This document shows positions 24,983 through 36,635 of a stretch of DNA of 64,000 bases, one piece after another. This stretch comes from Isoetes taiwanensis. Lineage: Eukaryota; Streptophyta; Lycopodiopsida; Isoetales; Isoetaceae. Both the position numbers and the translations under genes were made by a program. The stretch is from contig JAJEKV010000056.1 in the NCBI GenBank assembly GCA_021234155.1, positions 6,014,932-6,078,931 of the forward strand. The letters run 5' to 3'. Below the pieces are notes generated by a model. It was not told where the DNA came from, made no database searches, and saw only the letters and a list, made by a program, of their open reading frames with translations. Position 1 is the first letter of the stretch. Each line of letters starts with the position of its first letter.

Positions 24983-26626
24983 TGTGACGCTCCCTACTAA
25001 ATATACGGCGCCCGGCCGTACACTCGGCAGGAAATCCCCCATCCGGTCCATCAACCGCATGGGCCCTCCGTCTAACCCGCACTCTGAAAGAATCCTAGTG
25101 CGGGCAGGGGACACGAAGGTGTCTTGCGCGCCCTTCCCATGGGCTCCTATCACAGCGGAAGCATAAACAACGTCAGAACTAGCAATAACAATACAACATA
25201 CTACCTCGAAGGGTAGTCCATCACATATCCATAAGAGCAAAGAAGATAATCATAAACCATAAAACATAAGAGCTCCTACCCATGGCTCTGACTCATAAGG
25301 AGGATGACTGACTGGCTAGGCCTCAAGATAGAGCAGACCGAGCCATAACAATGGCGAGGGCTGGCATAAGACAATGGCTAGGGTTGACCACTCCATCCGC
25401 CCCTCCTGTGCATACTTTGCAGATGGGCTCAATCAGGCTCTGGCATGACTCTAGCCTTCCGGAGACGCAATCCCATGGCATCACCCATCGGGACTACTCC
25501 AGGTTGCGTCTCCCTGGTCCGTCGAGGCAGGAAGGGTTGCATCTCCCCTTCCCGGGGTCTAGAGGTTCCACGGGCAGCTAGAGAATCGTGGCGACACACG
25601 ATTCATACCCGACTGAACCCCCCAAAACAAGAGCCAAGCCGACACTTGCAACTCTTGAGAGGCAGGGCGACACCATCGCCCCAGGAGGTGTCAGACCCAT
25701 GCTCGGCCCACACGAAGTGACCGACCATAAGCCTAGCCCACTATGGGATCCCCCGTAGCCCCCGCTCGGCAGGGATCCTCCCTCCGTATTGCCTCTAGCC
25801 CCATTGTGTAGTGCTGAGTCACATCATAGCCTCCATAGCCCGGTGGGTTCCTATGCACAGGCCGCAACTAATAGGAACTAAGGGATCTAATCTAGGAGCA
25901 TACTACATATGGCTCTAGGTCTCTACCCCCCTTCCCAATACAAGAGGAGCAAACATGATCAACCATCATCACATAATCATCATATCATGAGAATAATCAT
26001 AACAACATCTTAACCTAATCATCTATATCTAACTTACAGTTAGGGTTCCTTGATTAGGGTTCAAGATGTTGAATAAGGGTTCTAGGATGGCTCTACTCTA
26101 GCTACGAAATACTAACCCATCTGGAGTGCTAACTTCCAGATGATCTACCAAGAGCACTACTCTACATACCGCCTCCTCGGAAGTACTCCCTCCCAATCCT
26201 GGCATCTCCATGGTCTTCGAAGTGTTCGAGGTAGCTCCCACTCCTGCTGATGCGCTCACGCTCTGGGGGCTGCCACGCTATGCTGTGCCACAGCAGACGG
26301 TTCTCGAAACGGAGTTTCGAGCGCGAAGAAGGTTCCTAGACTGTTGGAGCCAGAAAAGAGGCCTAGGGTTAGGGTTTAGGCCTTTATAGGTTAGGGTTCA
26401 CATGTTATGCCACATGGCTCCAATAGGGTAAGTCCGTGTGGCGGGTGCCCAATAGGTTAAGGCCACGTGGAAATGGTCTTAACCTAAGGTTGGCTAAGTT
26501 ATATGAATAACTTAGTCATGCCCCCTAGCCACTTTCTAAGGCATACAAGGCTACATAGGTAGACTTGTATGGTGACGGGTCCAGGAATATACGTATTTAT
26601 AGCGTATATTCCCCTGGAACGTCACA
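24983..26626 (-). repeat. inner LTR (3' in element orientation)
   Basis: Starts TGTGACGCTCCC and ends GGAACGTCACA on +. Nearly identical to 34987-36630. Frames inside it, repeated in both copies, are not genes. Confidence 0.93.
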
Positions 26627-26639
26627 TTCTCCCCCCCTT
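26627..26639 (-). promoter_or_regulatory. polypurine tract of inner element
   Basis: Read on - the sequence is TAAGGGGGGGAGAA directly before the LTR start TGTGAC, the expected primer for plus-strand synthesis. Confidence 0.8.
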
Positions 26640-27492
26640 AGGACAATGTTGTCCTCAGCATTGCGCTAAGGTGACGAACCTATCCTATTCCTGCAAAGCA
26701 ACAAGATACATGCAAAGAGAAACTTACTATTGCATTAATATATAGCATAGGCTATATTTATGTCTATACAAAATTTATATAGCCTTAACAATAGTAATGT
26801 CATAATAAGTCAAAACATTATCACATATAATATTAGGGTTCATAATTTCAAGTCTAAATTATGCTTCCCCTCCTCCACGTAATGCGCCCCTGCCGGTACT
26901 CCCCTATTCTCGTCCTGCACAAGTAGCACATTACGTTAGTTTAGTTAGTAATTGTGGTTTTAGGGGACCACCCCCCTTATCTACCTCCTCGAGCCGAACT
27001 ACTAGCTCGAGGTTACCCTACTACCTTGCACTCGATCATGGCCCTTTCGGATTTGAGCTTAAGGACCATTTAAGATGATCCTATCATCGCCCATGATCAA
27101 GTGCTACCTTGTACTCGGTTACCCGGTGCCGAGTACCCCTAGTGCATCATGCCCCAAGGGTTTTAAGCTAGGGAACGTCTCACGATCCCATCATCGCGCA
27201 TGATCACTTTGACCTTCACCATGACCCCCCTATGGCCAGGTGTGCGAACCCCGCATCGTGGCATAGAGAGCATCCGACCGATGTCCCATCATCGCCCACC
27301 ATGCCTCACTTCCTCTCTCACATACATGACCCTAATGGTCATGCGCACCACTTGGTGCGTGTTGGCCTAGAGAATGCCTTAAAGGCGTATCCCATCATCG
27401 CCCACACGTTCCAAGATTCTGGCACATGCACTCTACTAACTAGAATACATGAGCCAGAACTTAAGGCTAACTAAGAAACATACTAAGCTAAC

Positions 27493-28640
27493 CTCCTGGC
27501 AAGTCGGCGTCGATCAGTTCGGAGACGACTCGCCCATCAAACTCCTTCATAAACTCTGGGTATTGCTTCTCCAAATCCTGCTTCAATACCCATGTCGCGT
27601 CTTCCACGGGCAAGTGCTTCCACTTGACCAAATACTGGAGGAATTGAGACCACCTAGTCCTCTTGAATCCTCCATCATTTCCAACAAAGTTGGAGTATCC
27701 AAAACCTCCTCAGGGTTAGGATCGTGCCTTTTCAATAAACTGACATGGAAGACCTTAAGGTGGGCCAAGAGATCCAACTTGCAGGCTTGAGAGCCCACTC
27801 TTCTCCAAGATCTTGAACGGACCGACCCACCTAGGGGCAAGCTTCTTACAATTGCCGATGCGAAGCTTCCCTTGCTTAATCTTTACTTGAGCCAAACTTT
27901 ATCTCTCACAACAAAACAACTCTCGAGGAGTTTTATGTCTATCTGCTAGACTCTTCAGATATGCCCATGTTGTTGAAGATACTCTCACACTTCTACCAAA
28001 AGCTACCGCATATATGCTGTCGTTGTTGAGAAACTTCCACCTAGGGCACTAGATTATGCCACATAACTAGGGTCAAGCATTGATAACTATAACTGATTAT
28101 GGGGGAGACATCTTCGATGACTCTTGCTTCATATTATTGTACGTAATTGACCAGATGGATGTATTCGGCCCATTTGGATTACTTGTTCCAATCATAGTTT
28201 CTCAACTTTGCCGATTTGACTGCAATTGATAAGCAAAACTCATCAACAAGTTGGTGCAGCTCGTGTTGAAGAAGTCTTGCTAAACGTCGCTAAATAACTT
28301 CGGATCTCTTTTGGTGATGATCGACCTGTGCATTCCATGCAGCCTAAAAGAACTCTTATGTAGACCACACGGCTAGATCCAAAGCGGTGTCTATAGTGTG
28401 GCATGGCAAGTATGTGCCCTTTTGATAAGCTATATACCACAACCATCAAGGCTTCAAAGCTTCTTGTTGTCCTTGGAAGGCCAACTATAAAACCCATGCT
28501 GATGACTTCCCACTTGGTGTCTGGCACCGCCCAAGGTTCCAAAACTCCTGGAATTCGAAGTTGTTCCGCCCTTGTCTGCTGGCTCCACTGACATTCTTGA
28601 ATATGTCTGATTATTTGCTTCTTCATACCCGGCCAGACGT
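27493..28640 (-). pseudogene. inner integrase remnant and chromodomain
   Basis: From right to left on -: integrase pieces with LRIPGVLEPWAVPDTKWEVI followed by SMGFIVGLPRTT (the catalytic D of the usual MDF is lost) near 28420-28580, then LAPRWVGPFKILEK, FHVSLLKRH (about 27740), and the chromodomain QYLVKWKHLPVEDATWVLKQ ending in a stop near 27493. Stops and frameshifts separate the pieces and the catalytic core is scrambled. Not functional. Homologous to 47007-48589 of the outer element. Confidence 0.8.
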
Positions 28641-30960
28641 AGCTACTTCTAATCTTGAAGTAGGCCTTTATAAATTTGCATGGCCGGAAATAGGGCTATT
28701 ATGCGTGTCATGGAAGATTTTTTTCTTACTTCTTATACTTTGGATACGCATAGTTGTTCCTTACTATTAAAGATTACCTTCCTTTTTAAGATATTTGAAG
28801 GTTTCTCTTTCTTAATCCGTCCTTGCACTCTTGTGAAGACTAGCCCATATGTGCTTGAACTCCATGTTGGGGAAGATGGCTTCTTCTATCTTCTTGCTGA
28901 ATTCGCTTGCCGAAGTGGAGATGGCATTGCAAATTGCTGCTTCAAAGCTTGCCAATGCGTGGTGACGTCTTAACATCTCCACGGCTGCATGCTCTTCCAT
29001 TGATTTGCTGTAGATCACGATGTCGTCGAAGAGAATTGATGAAGAAATCATCCAAGGAATCTTCGAAGATGTCGTCCTCAAATGCATACAAGTTGGTGGA
29101 GCATTCCATAGACTCAAGGGCATCACTGTGAAGTGATAGTGCCCATACCAAGTTCTGAAGGAGTCTTATAATTATCTCCCCCCTTCATCCCTATTTGCTG
29201 ATTGTCTGAGCTTAAGTCGATTTTGTAGAAGAATCCTGCTTCTTGGGGCTGATCCATTATGTCGTTGTTTGTTGAGCTGCCCATGGTTGATATACATCTT
29301 TAGACTTCTATCCTGGCCGAGAGGATCCCAAGTCGATCAACTCCTACAACTGCTTCTTGAGCTCTGCTAGCTCGGAAGTGCTCATTCTATAAAGAGCCTT
29401 GCTGATCGGCTCTGCATCTGATGCAAGAGTGATTTCAGACTCTATGCTTCTATAGAGCAAAAGCTCTCAAATTTCATCTGGAGGTATATCATGGGACTTC
29501 TTGATTAACTTAGAAATTGGCTGAGGCAACTGTTTCGAAGTAGCATCTTCCTTCTTACTATTGCGGTCGGGGTTGACAACTTGCAGCTTATGTACGACCT
29601 CATTCCTCATGATGCCCCTAAGTAATTGCTTTACTAACATGCGTTGCACGATTGAAATTACTTCCTTAACTTAAATTATGAGGTGCTTGCCCTTTGGTGC
29701 TGGGATAAGTATCTCTTGCTTGTGATAATCAATTATTGCCTTAGCCAGCTTTAATATTGCATGCTTATTATGAGGTCATAGTTGCCACTGTACATAAGTT
29801 GGTGCCGATGCTCTACTTGCTCCGCTTACGGTTGATGTCGAACTTGACTCTTGTTCCGTTGGTGCTGCTAATTACTCGGCCTTGCCTTAACTACTGGCCT
29901 AGATTTAGACTTAAGAGCCTTGCTCTTAAAGATGTCCGCCATCTAGAAGGGGCAAAATTACAAGTTAAAGAACTACTTACCTAAATCCTATGGCCACAAG
30001 TTTAGTAAGCATGACCTTACCCTTGGGCACACATAAAAACTATGCAATTAAATAATTATTCTTGTTTTAAATCTAATCTATACTCTAGGATCTCCCCTTC
30101 CTTAATTATTGCCCTCTTGAAATAATCCCACCTTTGAGTTGATGCCATCTAAGAAGTTGGCCGGACTTATTAGATTGCTTCCCTTCATTTGGTCGAATTA
30201 TTCCTTATGCTGCGGAAGTACTCGTCATATACATGGTCGACGGTTATCCTGTTATTGAATCCTTCTTAGCGAGGTGATCAAGCTCATGAAGAGGTTCCAA
30301 TACATTGGATATCTGCTAGCAATGTATACGATTATTGTACTCCATACATTTTCTTCCCAATCCTTGAAGCTTTGCTCCATTCTTGGGTACATCCCTTCTG
30401 AAAGGAAAAAACAGAAAAATCTACTCGAAATTTCGTCCCAATCCCATCATGGATATTATCACCCATAATTCTAAGAAACTCAACTATCTGATAGGTCCCC
30501 TAACTTGCTTAGAGCTGGTGTAGTCATTAGTCGTTGGAGTAGCAAGGCGATGATCCATAATTTGTTGAAAAGAATCTTGTCTCCTTGGAGTTGTTGTATG
30601 ACCATTCAAGTGCCCTGCTTTCTTTCATTGAACATATTCTGACTCTGTTCGTCCTTAATGTTGATGCTGATTACCTTTATTAACATTATCCCTCTTAGTG
30701 GACTTGCTGATGTAGTGGCGACATAAGGCTCGGTGTTGCATCCCAAAGGCTTGGAGGTAATGTTCACCACTGTGTAGAATCTTTCGTGTTTGACTCATCT
30801 GCCTTGAAGGTTATGAGATTCGAGGATGATTCTTCTGACTCCTGAATTGATATTGTTGTTAGGTACAAAAGAAATTATGTGGAAATTCCACTTACGAGTC
30901 AAGATCATGGTAAGACATTAATTAGTATATAGAAATACATTTCATGAAATGCATGATAAT
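28640..30960 (-). pseudogene. inner RT remnant and decayed gag region, RNase H deleted
   Basis: LPQPISKLIKKSHDIPPDEI (about 29465-29535) matches the start of the outer RT. FDDIVIYSKSMEEHAAVEML (about 29000) is the RT catalytic block. Shortly after it the frame jumps to NAISTSASEFSKKIEE, which in the outer element lies downstream of RNase H, so the RNase H segment is deleted. Upstream, 29650-30960 should hold gag and protease, but I cannot recognise a frame there. Confidence 0.7.
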
Positions 30961-30978
30961 ATCTAAAAGAGAGATTAT

Positions 30979-31684
30979 TCAATACAATTTAATTGAGGAC
31001 AAAGCAATTTTTTCCATCATCGATGGCCCTTCATGTTCTTGAAGAAGTTCTTGATGTTCTTGAGATGTAGCCCTTTTAGGCGTTACGCAAGATCCTTGCG
31101 GCTGATCCTCCTTCAAGTGCTCTAGCCATCCGGGTTCTTTGGGAGTTCGGTGCCGTTCTTTGCCACTCACCGACAATTGTGCATCCCCCGAGGTGGCCCC
31201 GGCGAAGTCGGGCGGTGAAGAGCTACTGATCTCTTGAAAAGGATGACATGGTCCAATCCGCGGCCTAGTCCGGCGTCTTTGCCCCAAAGCCGAGAGGGCT
31301 ATGAGGAGCGCAATGCACTCTTCTCCTCTTGGGCTAAACTCCTTGTGGAATACTATCATCCGCCCTTGGCTAAGAGCTGGAAGATAGTATCGGGCGCCCT
31401 TTACCCGCGATGTTGGACCCTGTGCCTCTTCTGCTAGCTGCTTCCCCATAGGTGTCTATTGCTACGAGGTCTTCGTGGTCCCTCCACATTGTGGTAGCGT
31501 TTTCCAAGTTGATGTTGGCGTGTGCCTCACGCGAACTCCTGGAACGGACTGGTCGGCTAGATCTTGGACCCCTTCCTGGCTTATACAATCTGCTTTGTAT
31601 CTGCTGGAACTCCTCTTCTGGGATGATGGGTTCCTGCTGTTGATACATCTGCCTTATCTGCTGATAAGCTTGTATATCCAACAT
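30979..31684 (-). pseudogene. inner ORF-Y homologue, broken
   Basis: Two overlapping frames carry the ORF-Y hallmarks: IPEEEFQQIQSRL and WRDHEDLVAIDTYGEA in one, RYYLPALSQGRMIVFHKEFS and PRGEECIALLIALSALG in the other. They match the outer ORF-Y (41430-42080) in order but need a frameshift near 31400. Function unknown. Confidence 0.72.
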
Positions 31685-31768
31685 CGTCTCCCCGGCGTAG
31701 GAGTGTCGCTCCGCTATTTCCCTTGGAAATTCTTGGTAGGAGTAATCGATGAAGTCCCTGCCCTGTTC

Positions 31769-32535
31769 TTATGCAATTAAGCCTAGGAGCTCGTCGATTC
31801 TGAGACCTTCTTCTTGGCAATGGGGAAGGTTGAGGATGTCGTTAGCCAAGATGTACTCTTCGCCGTCGATGATCACTGGTGACAGGGCTGTGATGCCAAG
31901 TGGTGGTTCGAAATCTCGCCTTAGTGTGCCTTCCTGCCTAGCTATTCGCCTCTCCATCTTGCTGCCTCTCTCATCTCCCAACTTAGGTTCTCCTCCCTTT
32001 GCTGCTCGTAATCCTGTTCGATCTGCAGCATGGGTGTTCCTGAGGTCGCGCCATAGTACTCGTACTCGGTAGAGTCGATCTCATGGATGCTGATCTGCTC
32101 CCTTCGGGTGTCGAGAGGTGCTAGATCTAAGGGCTGAATTGACGGCTCCCCTGGTTGGTTGACTGCCTTGTACTGCATGAACAAAGCTAAGGCTGCTTGG
32201 TTTGAGAGGTATCTGTGCCTATGATGCTTACAGGTCATGTAATCTGGCATGCTTCTGGTTCTATCCCACACCTTATTCTTGGCCTTAGACCCCCCACCTA
32301 TGGCTTGGGTCAGAGAGTCTAGAGAAACCCATTTCCCTCCCCTAGGTGGCAAACTAACTTCCCAGGGTAGTATCTGCTGGTCATATTGGCAAATGATGTC
32401 GGTGTAATAGGGAGTCCTAGTCAAGGTGGCATGAAGATCAAAGAGATGATCGAAGACATGGAAGGCTTGCTCAGCAGGGAAATCACGAATGTGATTGGCC
32501 TCATTGTACCATCTAGCAAAGCTTGATGGTGCCAT
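31769..32535 (-). pseudogene. inner ORF-X homologue, frameshifted
   Basis: The 197-residue frame 32535-31942 starts MAPSSFARWYNEANH. It shares with the outer ORF-X the motifs RWY, F.VF, ATxxxTPxYxDI, LPDYM, RYxSxxAAxAxF and GEPSIQPLDL. The homologous C-terminal part (PVIIDGEEYILANDILNLPH, then IDELLGLI) continues in another frame at 31981-31769. No known domain recognised. Confidence 0.75.
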
Positions 32536-32838
32536 TGAGCAGAGATAGCTATGAAAAATGGCTTGTGAAGATGAGTACGGAGCTGGAAAATCGCCAAAAG
32601 GGCTGAGAGCAGTTTTGATGGGAAGAAAATGACAAATGAGGGCCCTTTTTATAGACTAGGGATGCCTCGGGTTCCGTGCACAAGGGTTCTTGATGGGAAA
32701 AACTTTTGTTCTATGGCTATGGGTGTCCAAATAAACTATCATGAAGTGCAATTCTAAGCAAAACAAAGCAAGAGACACTACATGGCAGTTTGTTGGGTCA
32801 AAATTGGTCAAATTAGGCCAAAAAGGGCCAAATCGGGA

Positions 32839-33083
32839 GGGTTCGCGCGAAAGGGTTTTCCGAAACTGTCGGAAAGGGGTTTGGCGCGGACCCACCCGGT
32901 TTCGCAATTTTGAAGCAAATTTGACGAATTTTTGAGGTTGGAAAGATCCTAACATGACTAATTGATCAATTCTAGCCTAGCATGCAACGTTTCCTGAGCA
33001 AAATGGACACCTACAGGCGAAATAGGGAGGGTTCGCGCGAAAGGGGCTTCCGAAACTGTCGGAAAGGGGTTTGGCGCGGACCC
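32839..33083. repeat. two hairpin repeats in the inner element
   Basis: Copies at 32839-32893 and 33029-33083, 190 bp apart, are almost identical. Each has an outer stem GGGTTCGCGC / GCGCGGACCC and an inner stem TTCCGA-AACTG-TCGGAA. They lie between the H3-like ORF and ORF-X, exactly where the outer element has its own, sequence-unrelated hairpins. Confidence 0.85.
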
Positions 33084-33294
33084 ACCCGGTTTCGCCATTT
33101 TGCTCGGAAATCAATTTTTTTCTAATTAGGGGTAGAATAATTGAACTATTACAAGTTAGATACAAAAAAATTTAGCACAATTTGACTTCTCTAACTACCT
33201 CTTAACATCAATTTTACAAGACGAAGGAGATATATATTAATAAGGATAGTCAATTTACATCAAAATTTTAATTACAGTTACTAATTTAGGAGGT

Positions 33295-34405
33295 TCAAGG
33301 GTGCTCCTTGCGGATCCTCCGCGCCAAATGGATGTCCTTCGGCATTACGGTCACCCTCTTGGCGTGGATTGCACATAAGTTGCCCTCCTCAAAAAGCTGG
33401 GTCAGCTCCGCTTCGGCTGCCACCTGCAGGACTCTCGTCGTCAAAGATGTCACCCTATAGTCGGTGACGAATTCCTTAACTTCCCGCAACAGGCGCTCAA
33501 AAGGAGCCTTCCTGATCAGGAGATTAGTGCACTGCTGGAAGTGCTTAATCTCCCGGAAAACGCGGGCGTGCCGAGAGTTAGGCCCATGATGGACCTTCTT
33601 CGGCTTTTCAGGACGTGGAGGTGGCGGCTTCAGCTGATTTTTCTTCGGTTTGCCGCCCTTAACGTAACGCTCCACGTTCTGCCTACAATACCAGTCATTG
33701 TACCTCATCCAGCGATGGAGGTACTCCTGGTAGGCCTTCAGCTTACGCTTGAATTCGCGGTCCTCATGGAGCGCGAATGGCCGCTCGCCCACCTTCTGCT
33801 TCTTAACCACCTTCGGTGGCTTGGGCCACTTCGGGTAGGGTGGGCGTGCGTTGGGGTCTGAAGGCTCCCCAACGACTTCCTCCTCTTCCTCCTTTTCACC
33901 GCCGCCTCCTTCTACCTCTTCCTCCTCATCTGGCCCGCGGGGTTGAGGTTCTTCAATCACGACAGTCCCGCGAGGCCCGTCGTTTCTTCTTTTCGTTCGC
34001 CGCTCCTTCTCGAGCAGCTCCCTCTGCCTCTTCTTTCTTGCCTCCGTTTCCTCTGGCCACTCTGCCACCTTCTCTTTTCCCTTCTTCTTTAGTACCGAAG
34101 GGCCCGCCTCCTTAGTTTGGTGCTGGGGCTGCTCTTCCTGCTGCTCCACCTCCGTGTCTAACGAAGGTCCAAAGTGGCGGGACTCGCCGGTTCTCTGGGT
34201 GCCCACTGATGAAGAACTAGTGCTGCTGCTAGGCGCCTCCTCTTCCAAGGTGTGGAAGGTGTCATCACTGCTGGAGGAGAACTTCTCTTCGCCCGGCTTC
34301 GGTCGAAGGTGTGGCGGGATCGTCTTGACATGGCGACCTGCTGCTACCTGCGCCATCGAGAGTGTAGGCCTCTCCCCAAACTTCCTAGCTGTTGGTTCGA
34401 GCCAT
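33295..34405 (-). CDS. inner histone H3-like protein
   Basis: A 353-residue open frame (34356-33295) is the longest intact ORF of the inner element. Residues 1-170 are Ser/Glu/Lys-rich and disordered-looking with an acidic run ([19 protein letters not shown]). Residues 171-250 form a PPYPKWP module with [20 protein letters not shown] and a proline-rich end. Residues 268-353 are a histone H3 fold: REIKHFQQ (alpha N), [15 protein letters not shown] (alpha 1), TDYR (loop 1), a helix 2 ending [15 protein letters not shown], and [11 protein letters not shown] (helix 3). An upstream ATG at 34405 begins Met-Ala-Arg-Thr like H3 but reaches TAG after six codons; the frame with the open ORF is lost by a small deletion. 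Nuclear and nucleosomal or DNA-binding roles are inferred. Confidence 0.88.
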
Positions 34406-34973
34406 ACTTAGCGGTCTAGAAAACGGGTGACGTAAGGCTGAGCAAGAGAGAGATGGAGGAGCAAAAGGTTGGAGGGAAAATGAGGTGTCAGGGATATTTA
34501 AAAAGGAGGGTCCCTAGGAATATTCCCTACCATTAATAGGCCTACTTATTAGCCCCCCTTATTAATTACACCAATGTACCCTTATTATTAATATATATTT
34601 AATTTCTAATATATATACTTAAATTCGTATTCTACCTTTAGAATTTCAAATTTCCTAATAGTTTGAAGTGTTAATTATGGATTTGCGCCATTTTTCACTC
34701 GGATCTCAGATTGGTATAATTCTTCGACCCATTTTAGGTGAAATTTGATGCAGATGCATAATTTTCACTCTAAATTTACTAGAAGGTGAATTTGACTCAT
34801 TCATTTCTTCGTCTAACACTTAACCTATTTTCAGACCCACTACCTAGGAGAAAAAAATTTTCCCCTATTTTTGAGGTTCGATGGTAGAAATTTTTAATTT
34901 CATACCCCTATAGGCCTGTTAGACTAGTTTCATGGTTATGGTCAGTGCTAGTTCCTAGTCAACCAAGAACATC

Positions 34974-34985
34974 GCTCTGATACCA
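34974..34985 (-). promoter_or_regulatory. primer-binding site of inner element (tRNA-iMet)
   Basis: On - it reads TGGTATCAGAGC, one base inside the LTR end; complementary to the 3' end of plant initiator tRNA-Met. It fixes the element's orientation as -. Confidence 0.92.
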
Positions 34986-34986
34986 T

Positions 34987-36630
34987 TGAGACGCTCCCTA
35001 CTAAATATACGGCGCCCGCCCGTACACTCGGCAGGAAATCCCCCATCCGGTCCATCAACCGCATGGGCCCTCCGTCTAACCCGCACTCTGAAAGAATCCT
35101 AGTGCGGGCAGGGGACACGAAGGTGTCTTGCGCGCCCTTCCCCTATGGGCTCCTATCACAGCGGAAGCATAAACAACGTCAGAACTAGCAATAACAATAC
35201 AACATACTACCTCGAAGGGTAGTCCATCACATATCCATAAGAGCAAAGAAGATAATCATAAACCATAAAACATAAGAGCTCCTACCCATGGCTCTGACTC
35301 ATAAGGAGGATGACTGACTGGCTAGGCCTCAAGATAGAGCAGACCGAGCCATAACAATGGCGAGGGCTGGCATAAGACAATGGCTAGGGTTGACCACTCC
35401 ATCCGCCCCTCCTGTGCATACTTTGCAGATGGGCTCAATCAGGCTCTGGCATGACTCTAGCCTTCCGGAGACGCAATCCCATGGCATCACCCATCGGGAC
35501 TACTCCAGGTTGCGTCTCCCTGGTCCGTCGAGGCAGGAAGGGTTGCATCTCCCCTTCCCGGGGTCTAGAGGTTCCACGGGCAGCTAGAGAATCGTGGCGA
35601 CACACGATTCATACCCGACTGAACCCCCCAAAACAAGAGCCAAGCCGACACTTGCAACTCTTGAGAGGCAGGGCGACACCATCGCCCCAGGAGGTGTCAG
35701 ACCCATGCTCGGCCCACACGAAGTGACAGACCATAAGCCTAGCCCACTATGGGATCCCCCGTAGCCCCCGCTCGGCAGGGATCCTCCCTCCGTATTGCCT
35801 CTAGCCCCGTTGTGTAGTGCTGAGTCACATCATAGCCTCCATAGCCCGGTGGGTTCCTATGCACAGGCCGCAACTAATAGGAACTAAGGGATCTAATCTA
35901 GGAGCATACTACATATGGCTCTAGGTCTCTACCCCCCTTCCCAATACAAGAGGAGCAAACATGATCAACCATCATCACATAATCATCATATCATGAGAAT
36001 AATCATAACAACATCTTAACCTAATCATCTATATCTAACTTACAGTTAGGGTTCCTTGATTAGGGTTCAAGATGTTGAATAAGGGTTCTAGGATGGCTCT
36101 ACTCTAGCTACGAAATACTAACCCATCTGGAGTGCTAACTTTCAGATGATCTACCAAGAGCACTACTCTACATACCTGCTCCAGAAGTACTCCCTCCCAA
36201 TCCTGGCATCTCCATGGTCTTCGAAGTGTTCGAGGTAGCTCCCACTCCTGCTGATGCGCTCACGCTCTGGGGGCTGCCACGCTATGCTGTGCCACAGCAG
36301 ACGGTTCTCGAAACGGAGTTTCGAGCGCGAAGAAGGTTCCTAGACTGTTGGAGCTAGAAAAGAGGCCTAGGGTTAGGGTTTAGGCCTTTATAGGTTAGGG
36401 TTCACATGTTATGCCACATGGCTCCAATAGGGTAAGTCCGTGTGGCGGGTGCCCAATAGGTTAAGGCCACGTAGAAATGGTCTTAACCTAAGGTTGGCTA
36501 AGTTATATGAATAACTTAGTCATGCCCCCTAGCCACTTTCTAAGGCATACAAGGCTACATAGGTAGACTTGTATGGTGACGGGTCCAGGAATATACGTAT
36601 TTATAGCGTATATTCCCCTGGAACGTCACA
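34987..36630 (-). repeat. inner LTR (5' in element orientation)
   Basis: The promoter LTR of the inner element. On - it starts TGTGACGTTCCAGG with a palindrome GGAATATACG/CGTATATTCC at 36588-36616, a TATA box CCTATAAAGG at 36385-36394 and an adjacent telo-box (TAAACCCTAACCC, 36367-36384). Its inner end on + is TGAGACG, one change from the other copy. Confidence 0.92.
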
Positions 36631-36635
36631 GATCC

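Larger units (their letters stand above)
24983..36630 (-). mobile_element. inner chromovirus, non-autonomous, with H3-like ORF
   Basis: An 11.6-kb element inserted in the outer 5' LTR and flanked by GATCC (24978-24982 and 36631-36635). Coding orientation is -. LTRs are 24983-26626 and 34987-36630, each 1644 bp, with roughly 10 differences by eye. On - the order is primer site, H3-like ORF, two hairpin repeats, ORF-X, ORF-Y, a badly decayed gag-pol, chromodomain, polypurine tract. The pol part has lost RNase H and has many stops, yet the LTRs are nearly identical, so the already defective copy was probably mobilised in trans not long ago. Confidence 0.92.

Noticed and set aside
25351-25720. 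Open frames repeated at 25351-25720 and 35357-35726
   Set aside because: They lie in the inner LTRs, are identical because the LTRs are, and match no protein.
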